Positions 61,801 to 64,000 of a stretch of DNA of 64,000 nt are shown here, piece by piece. The DNA comes from Streptomyces tsukubensis (GTDB lineage Bacteria > Actinomycetota > Actinomycetes > Streptomycetales > Streptomycetaceae). A program made the position numbers and the translations under genes. Location: contig NZ_CP045178.1 in assembly GCF_009296025.1 (NCBI RefSeq), positions 2,728,001 through 2,792,000 on the forward strand, in the 5' to 3' direction. The first letter of the stretch is position 1; the number at the start of each line of letters is the position of its first letter. The notes beneath the pieces were generated by a model. The model was not told the DNA's origin, ran no database searches, and saw nothing but the letters and a program-made list of their open reading frames with translations.

Positions 61801-64000
61801 GAGCACGACGACGCCTGCCGACTCCGGCTTGCGGTCCAGGTACTCGTCCCGCAACAGCAGTTCGGCTGTCTCGTCGGCGGGAATGTCGCGTCGTGACCCA
61901 TCGGGCCACAGCATGGAGATCGTCCCGTTGTTCCCTTCGGCCAAGAGGAAGTAGCCGTCGGGGTCGGCTTTGGTCGAGCCTTGCTGGGTGCTCCACGACG
62001 CGAGGTTTTTCAGGAAACCCGATTTCTCGTTGGCGTCGGGCACGAGGTAGGAGTTCAGTTGCAACGGTCCTCTGACGGGCCTGCCCGTCCAATTGCGGCC
62101 CAGTACCTGACCTGACGGGGAAAGGATCAGATTCTGGTTGGACAACGCACCCTTGCGTTCGAGGTCATAGGCCGCGAGTTCGGTGTTGTTGCGCGGGTCG
62201 CGTCCCACCAGGGCGGCTGCCACCGCTGTCCACCGCAACACGGTGCGGTGCAGCGCGGTCACGGCACCATCGCCGGGGCGCAGGTGCAGGACCTTCCTCG
62301 CCAGGGCGTCCAGGTCCTGGGCGCTTTCGTTCTCGAAGCGTTCGGTCACCTTGACGATCGCCCACAAGAGCCGTTGCCGTAGGGGTTCACTCAACGGGCG
62401 GGACGGGTCGAAGCCGAGGAACCGCATGACTTGCGCGTCCTGGCTGCCACCCCTCAACAGCGTGAGAGCCGCCGCCACGGAGGGCAAGGGGGCGAACTCC
62501 CGCAAGGAAGCGTCCGGCGTGCCGTCCAGGTGTGTCCGGGCCGCCTTGAGCACCGTGCGTATCGCGTCGGCGGGCAGTCGGTCCGGTAGTGGTCCCGCGA
62601 CGCCCGAACGCCGCATGTACGACCGGGTGACGCGGTCGAGCAGGTCAAGCGTGAACTGCGTTCCGCCGCTCAACTCCAGGTCGTTCCCGCGCATGACCTC
62701 CAAGGCCCCGATGCCCCGCAGCAACATCTGGTAGTCCCCGGAGGGATCGTTCGCGTCGTTTTCGACGGTGATGCCGAATGTCTGGCGCAGCGCACGGACG
62801 AGCCGCAGGGCCGTCATCAGCCGCGCGGACATCGCCGGGTTCGGGGCAGTCGCCAGGTTCGGGGCAGTCGCCAGGTTCGGGGCAGTCGCCAGGTTCGGGG
62901 CAGTCGCCGGGTTCGGGGCCGCCTCCAGGTTCAGGGCTGTCGCCAGGTTCGGGGCTGTCGGCGCGCCGCCCGGTGCTGAGGACGTGACAGGGGCGCCTGC
63001 CGGCAGGCCGGCCACCGTGGCCAGTTCGCCGAGGCGGTCCATCGGCTCGGGCCGCACCTCGGCCCAGCTGCCGAGTTCCAGGTTGGCGGAGCTGACGGAT
63101 GCCAGACCAGGGACTTGATCCAGGACGCCGACCGGGCGGTTGAGTGCGAAGACCGTGCGCCCCGTCTGATTGGCCACCTTCTGGGCCAGGGAAGCAACCA
63201 TGAGGGAATCAGGGACGAACGGACGCCGGCTGAAAAGGCCGCCGGTCGAGCCGATGCCCGGAAGCGCGTCGGCCCAGCACACTATGAGCACGATCGGCTG
63301 TTCCGGGGCGAGCCGTTGCACGCTCTTTCGCCTTCGGAGGTAGCCACCGACCTCGTCGCCGTCCCGCACCTCGTCCTTGCCGGAGATCGTGCGCATGGCG
63401 AATTTTCCCGGCTCCCCGTGTCCCACCAGGTAATACGGGTCCATGCCGGCAAACGGCAGCTTGCTCGGGTCCTTGAGGATCGCGTCGAGAAGACGGTCGA
63501 AGTCGAAGCCCTCCGTGAAGCCAGGAAGGCGCTTGAACATGCCCTCCCTGGCGATGATGTCTCCATCGGGAAACACCGCGCGGCCGTAGGACCCCCCGTC
63601 GTCCTTGACCACCGTGACGCTTCTGACCTCGCGGTGCCAGCCGACATTTCCGCCAGGCCGGCGCGGCCGACGCCCGCGGGCCGCGTCTTCCGGTTCCGGC
63701 ACGCTGGCGATCCAGTCGCCGAGCGGTATGTTGTCCGCCCGATGGTCGGTCACGACGACACGGGTCCGTTCCGTATCCGGATCGTGTGTCAATGCGGCGG
63801 CACCACTGTGCGCCCACACGGTCCTGCCGATCATGTCGGCCATGCTCTGTGGGCCTTCCCTGCCCCCGTCGCCGGCGTACGGCATCGGCAGGACGACCGG
63901 GACTTCCTTGCCGAGCCGCGCCAGAGCGGGATCGAACCGCAGAAGTTCGGCCAACTGGTCGTACGGCACCGTCCGTTGGGAGCCATCGCCCCAGTCCACG
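55873..64000 (-). CDS. Giant multidomain putative T7SS effector, lonely-Cys-like peptidase region at the visible N-terminal side (start beyond window)
   Basis: An uninterrupted frame of at least 2708 residues runs in from the right edge. Counting from the edge, a His-Cys pair stands in YYLVGHGEPGKF (His194) and PIVLIVCWADALPGIGST (Cys241), about 47 apart. This resembles the caspase-like 'lonely Cys' domain of giant streptomycete proteins. An APNLAT hexapeptide array follows (62838-62963), then an all-helical region. A very long beta-rich part (about residues 870-2400) has recurring units such as GVPGGFIRL/VPGGFIRL and LVDQDGRHTHHVVEL/HVDADGARVHDVVAL, each pairing an acidic strand with a His. 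The C-terminal 250 residues carry four to five hydrophobic segments (EWALDFVVGLIALSIVRA; AALFALTSIIGGLIDAI; LFTLLFMSPFLITWLH), suggesting membrane insertion. Its neighbours include EccC. No immunity gene is recognised. Confidence 0.85.
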   Translation of the reverse strand, partial: VDWGDGSQRTVPYDQLAELLRFDPALARLGKEVPVVLPMPYAGDGGREGPQSMADMIGRTVWAHSGAAALTHDPDTERTRVVVTDHRADNIPLGDWIASVPEPEDAARGRRPRRPGGNVGWHREVRSVTVVKDDGGSYGRAVFPDGDIIAREGMFKRLPGFTEGFDFDRLLDAILKDPSKLPFAGMDPYYLVGHGEPGKFAMRTISGKDEVRDGDEVGGYLRRRKSVQRLAPEQPIVLIVCWADALPGIGSTGGLFSRRPFVPDSLMVASLAQKVANQTGRTVFALNRPVGVLDQVPGLASVSSANLELGSWAEVRPEPMDRLGELATVAGLPAGAPVTSSAPGGAPTAPNLATALNLEAAPNPATAPNLATAPNLATAPNLATAPNPAMSARLMTALRLVRALRQTFGITVENDANDPSGDYQMLLRGIGALEVMRGNDLELSGGTQFTLDLLDRVTRSYMRRSGVAGPLPDRLPADAIRTVLKAARTHLDGTPDASLREFAPLPSVAAALTLLRGGSQDAQVMRFLGFDPSRPLSEPLRQRLLWAIVKVTERFENESAQDLDALARKVLHLRPGDGAVTALHRTVLRWTAVAAALVGRDPRNNTELAAYDLERKGALSNQNLILSPSGQVLGRNWTGRPVRGPLQLNSYLVPDANEKSGFLKNLASWSTQQGSTKADPDGYFLLAEGNNGTISMLWPDGSRRDIPADETAELLLRDEYLDRKPESAGVVVLGVSDDVALLKAIASRAATGRKARSTSGTLKLTYLSQYNASWLVLDAPAVAWNVAQAEPVGRQVLAAADDGSGADGGAGEGDRPAAIIVSAGGSGTGGGPPDGPADNAQFHAATSAQVVELEELAPPAPAPTPASHVIELPGMPGARVEVWLDDGPGGVTRVRPTGALGPLALTATIARRPDGTEVLRAEQTVVPGVETRRWDFEVTAEGSRLLGEERRISLTDGTLVAVRVDEPNQAIRHFDANGGAVEHGRPARISEAGINIPTATGFRLYDPVTGAPTHTGLRLIASDDRPLPAYVMTPEDGGPHTLVRDDATTLLGSVTTPPGAHGVFHVLQAGTGPSVRVFGADGRFSHHALPLTGVEDPAVPGGFIRLPDGAGPPRLADARGGAVPGGRVVPQLGGEYRIEYPGKLFHVDADGARVHDVVALTDADGDRTGQYVFTRPGAGEPLPAPRGEDGGTLGETAVSAVDGTLHVTPRGGNRASVHTRRGEFSHTALPIVGADGVPGGFIRLSGDGGEPRLSRGNGQVVADTSVLPQPTGYLVRHPGGDILVDQDGRHTHHVVELTSGGTARGQFVHTPVATPDAPSAHPSDRDGEIDESTTVTRAGGELRLTGPSGSFTAYGLDGASTYAAVHVRGGPFDGRYVRTDARGTTLVDAELAPVLDAHAVPQTALDGLGFRVVGGDGHVVVDARGTHRFDVVELRDPAGAPTRRFVFFPAPAAGEAGAGPALPTATLRGPDGGDLRIDAGVRQGGGLRIDDPTTVRAHAADGTHEFEAQRLTDAGGVHLPENIRVFPGGAHHLLDGELNQQPHVVRARDRDAGDAGFHVQSDSGFRLFDAHGRLEHSVTERRMAHDGGEISVLDVADGAGAHRFSAIRLGDARIDDPALSQLLDTTSDNPRVLDGNLDELPGSQAYPEPGGGWRIMRAGVRRGEFRRFDAAGRLEFQRVNIFRGREADPNRYFEITYPVQGEPTWSMVTVDAHGVPRPESSARKWFEGGTVDMGGAAAGRVHLVSHSNTTVFERRSLPGGGILDAHHSSASLGMFRLLNQRGTWTEFDVNGLVTNSGERHWSESTRSYHDVTSFAGRRIQVRHFRLGTDGGHVLADLGNTPGTQGVRNATWVRYDSEFQPIARGTRHGKWFGGYADQMRHPVSGRYVTVQRKYGPVQSRLHDVRRYHQVQMGKDGVPGRDHISLHADGNVNGFAQTLQNGDHLVVERFAEQRPPVFIREWANSVIGGTDLSRHTWLADDNRLRVGTWHLESASGRPSTSGTQFTSSNKAVFYVTQDGDIVRETRTLPNGETLEVGDVALPNTEAGHPVPLEAGYLPWSAGDLRGHRTGVRTDFTVPAGFGDRSVAWQDRHTTDQGDDDWYSPDAAKRWNTVRTGFTDGTHLAHRPRPVARVAHAEDGVAPHGGDTPDNSDWTLYDHHGTVISRADTFPDPAGGARGIQIIGTTNGSSPTSTWHDAADPHINGTRKTAFNRQIDPWGWDLESFQDFRRTDRGSTPGRGRSEAGAGENPERLVRDHRLLGGGAAVDAWSVPGPDGSEVWHWNKTDGHGNVMEFGDGVHDRVRHWFDATGAPLDRWAPGARWSDRVTSLDDRIIQEIPAPKPVGAVRARFTDRLFRVRDYSPTTDTPFDANVWQESDHGMIVREKNRLTDETFLETDSFNKQVRRYGRDGVTLLNSRNIAGYITEFDADNVGSVVGRETHFVGWDNEYRGWSRSLLEPNRWEFGPSSMGESVLTPFLSKAIQSLGVDMTREWALDFVVGLIALSIVRASGRTPLTGLDVARAAFGATLSSLSKGVVSAAHMAAGRGGWKVHWSNLDYGKWPTWRPNDDSWNTEWGANERPIRWRGGMYEFALSLVTGSVTSFVSGATQSAIFGARASDGTLVKLVGGRAALFALTSIIGGLIDAISVGALRTAILGLIDSRWLHRQGAVDTFGIGALGKLADKLFTLLFMSPFLITWLHAQPPPPAPGEDG
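62838..62963. repeat. 18-bp tandem repeat, seven copies, inside the giant protein gene
   Basis: Copies of GGTTCGGGGCAGTCGCCA start every 18 bases from 62838 to 62946. The first three are identical and later copies have drifted. On the coding strand they read APNLAT / APNPAT. Confidence 0.93.

Overview
The base composition, high third-position GC, GTG/TTG starts and gene content point to a Streptomyces chromosome. From about 12.4 to 48.5 kb the gene order matches, from memory and not from a search, the S. coelicolor core segment holding accD1-hmgL-acdH, the desferrioxamine locus, glmS, adpA and orn. The adpA homologue keeps the leucine TTA codon typical of bldA control.

Layout. 0-0.4 kb: start of an ABC exporter running off the left edge. 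0.7-7.3 kb: a leftward TPP-enzyme, agmatinase-like ureohydrolase and sodium/solute symporter set, divergent from a PucR-type regulator. 7.4-8.7 kb: an NAD-dependent epimerase broken by a 158-bp MITE-like element. 9-12.2 kb: a phosphatase, an AraC-type regulator and a cation diffusion facilitator. 12.4-22.5 kb: a thioesterase and acyl-CoA dehydrogenase, a TetR regulator, and a divergent leucine/branched-chain catabolic operon (methylcrotonyl-CoA carboxylase beta and alpha, HMG-CoA lyase, AcdH). 22.7-27.7 kb: MarR/SDR and GntR/MFS pairs plus two small exported proteins. 28-34.8 kb: desE and desABCD, each preceded by an iron box. 34.9-41.5 kb: a GH20 hexosaminidase, a DUF4429/SHOCT protein and a WhiJ/AbaA-like regulatory cluster. 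41.6-48.3 kb: glmS, a universal stress protein, a membrane protein, adpA and orn. 48.4 kb: tRNA-His. 49-64 kb: an accessory block, all leftward, with a triple-ATPase EccC, a YbaB-like protein, a membrane-anchored bulb-type lectin that looks frameshifted, a small protein with alternating Cys-Gly, and a giant multidomain protein (over 2,700 residues, start beyond the window).

Two themes stand out. First, at least eleven ORFs have in-frame tandem repeats in their tails, linkers or N-termini. The extreme case is a 20-copy, 24-bp array at the front of HMG-CoA lyase, which suggests a strain or lineage prone to repeat expansion. Second, the block beyond tRNA-His looks like part of a type VII secretion/effector locus in which the ATPase sits with a lectin and a giant putative effector. 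No EccB, EccD, EccE, MycP or WXG100 gene is visible in this window, so they may lie beyond the right edge.

Circuits that can be read directly: paired inverted repeats between tetR and the leucine operon, duplicated palindromes before marR, a FadR-type palindrome before the gntR gene, two iron boxes in the des locus, a dre-like site upstream of the hexosaminidase, and a palindrome over the start codon of the WhiJ-like regulator.
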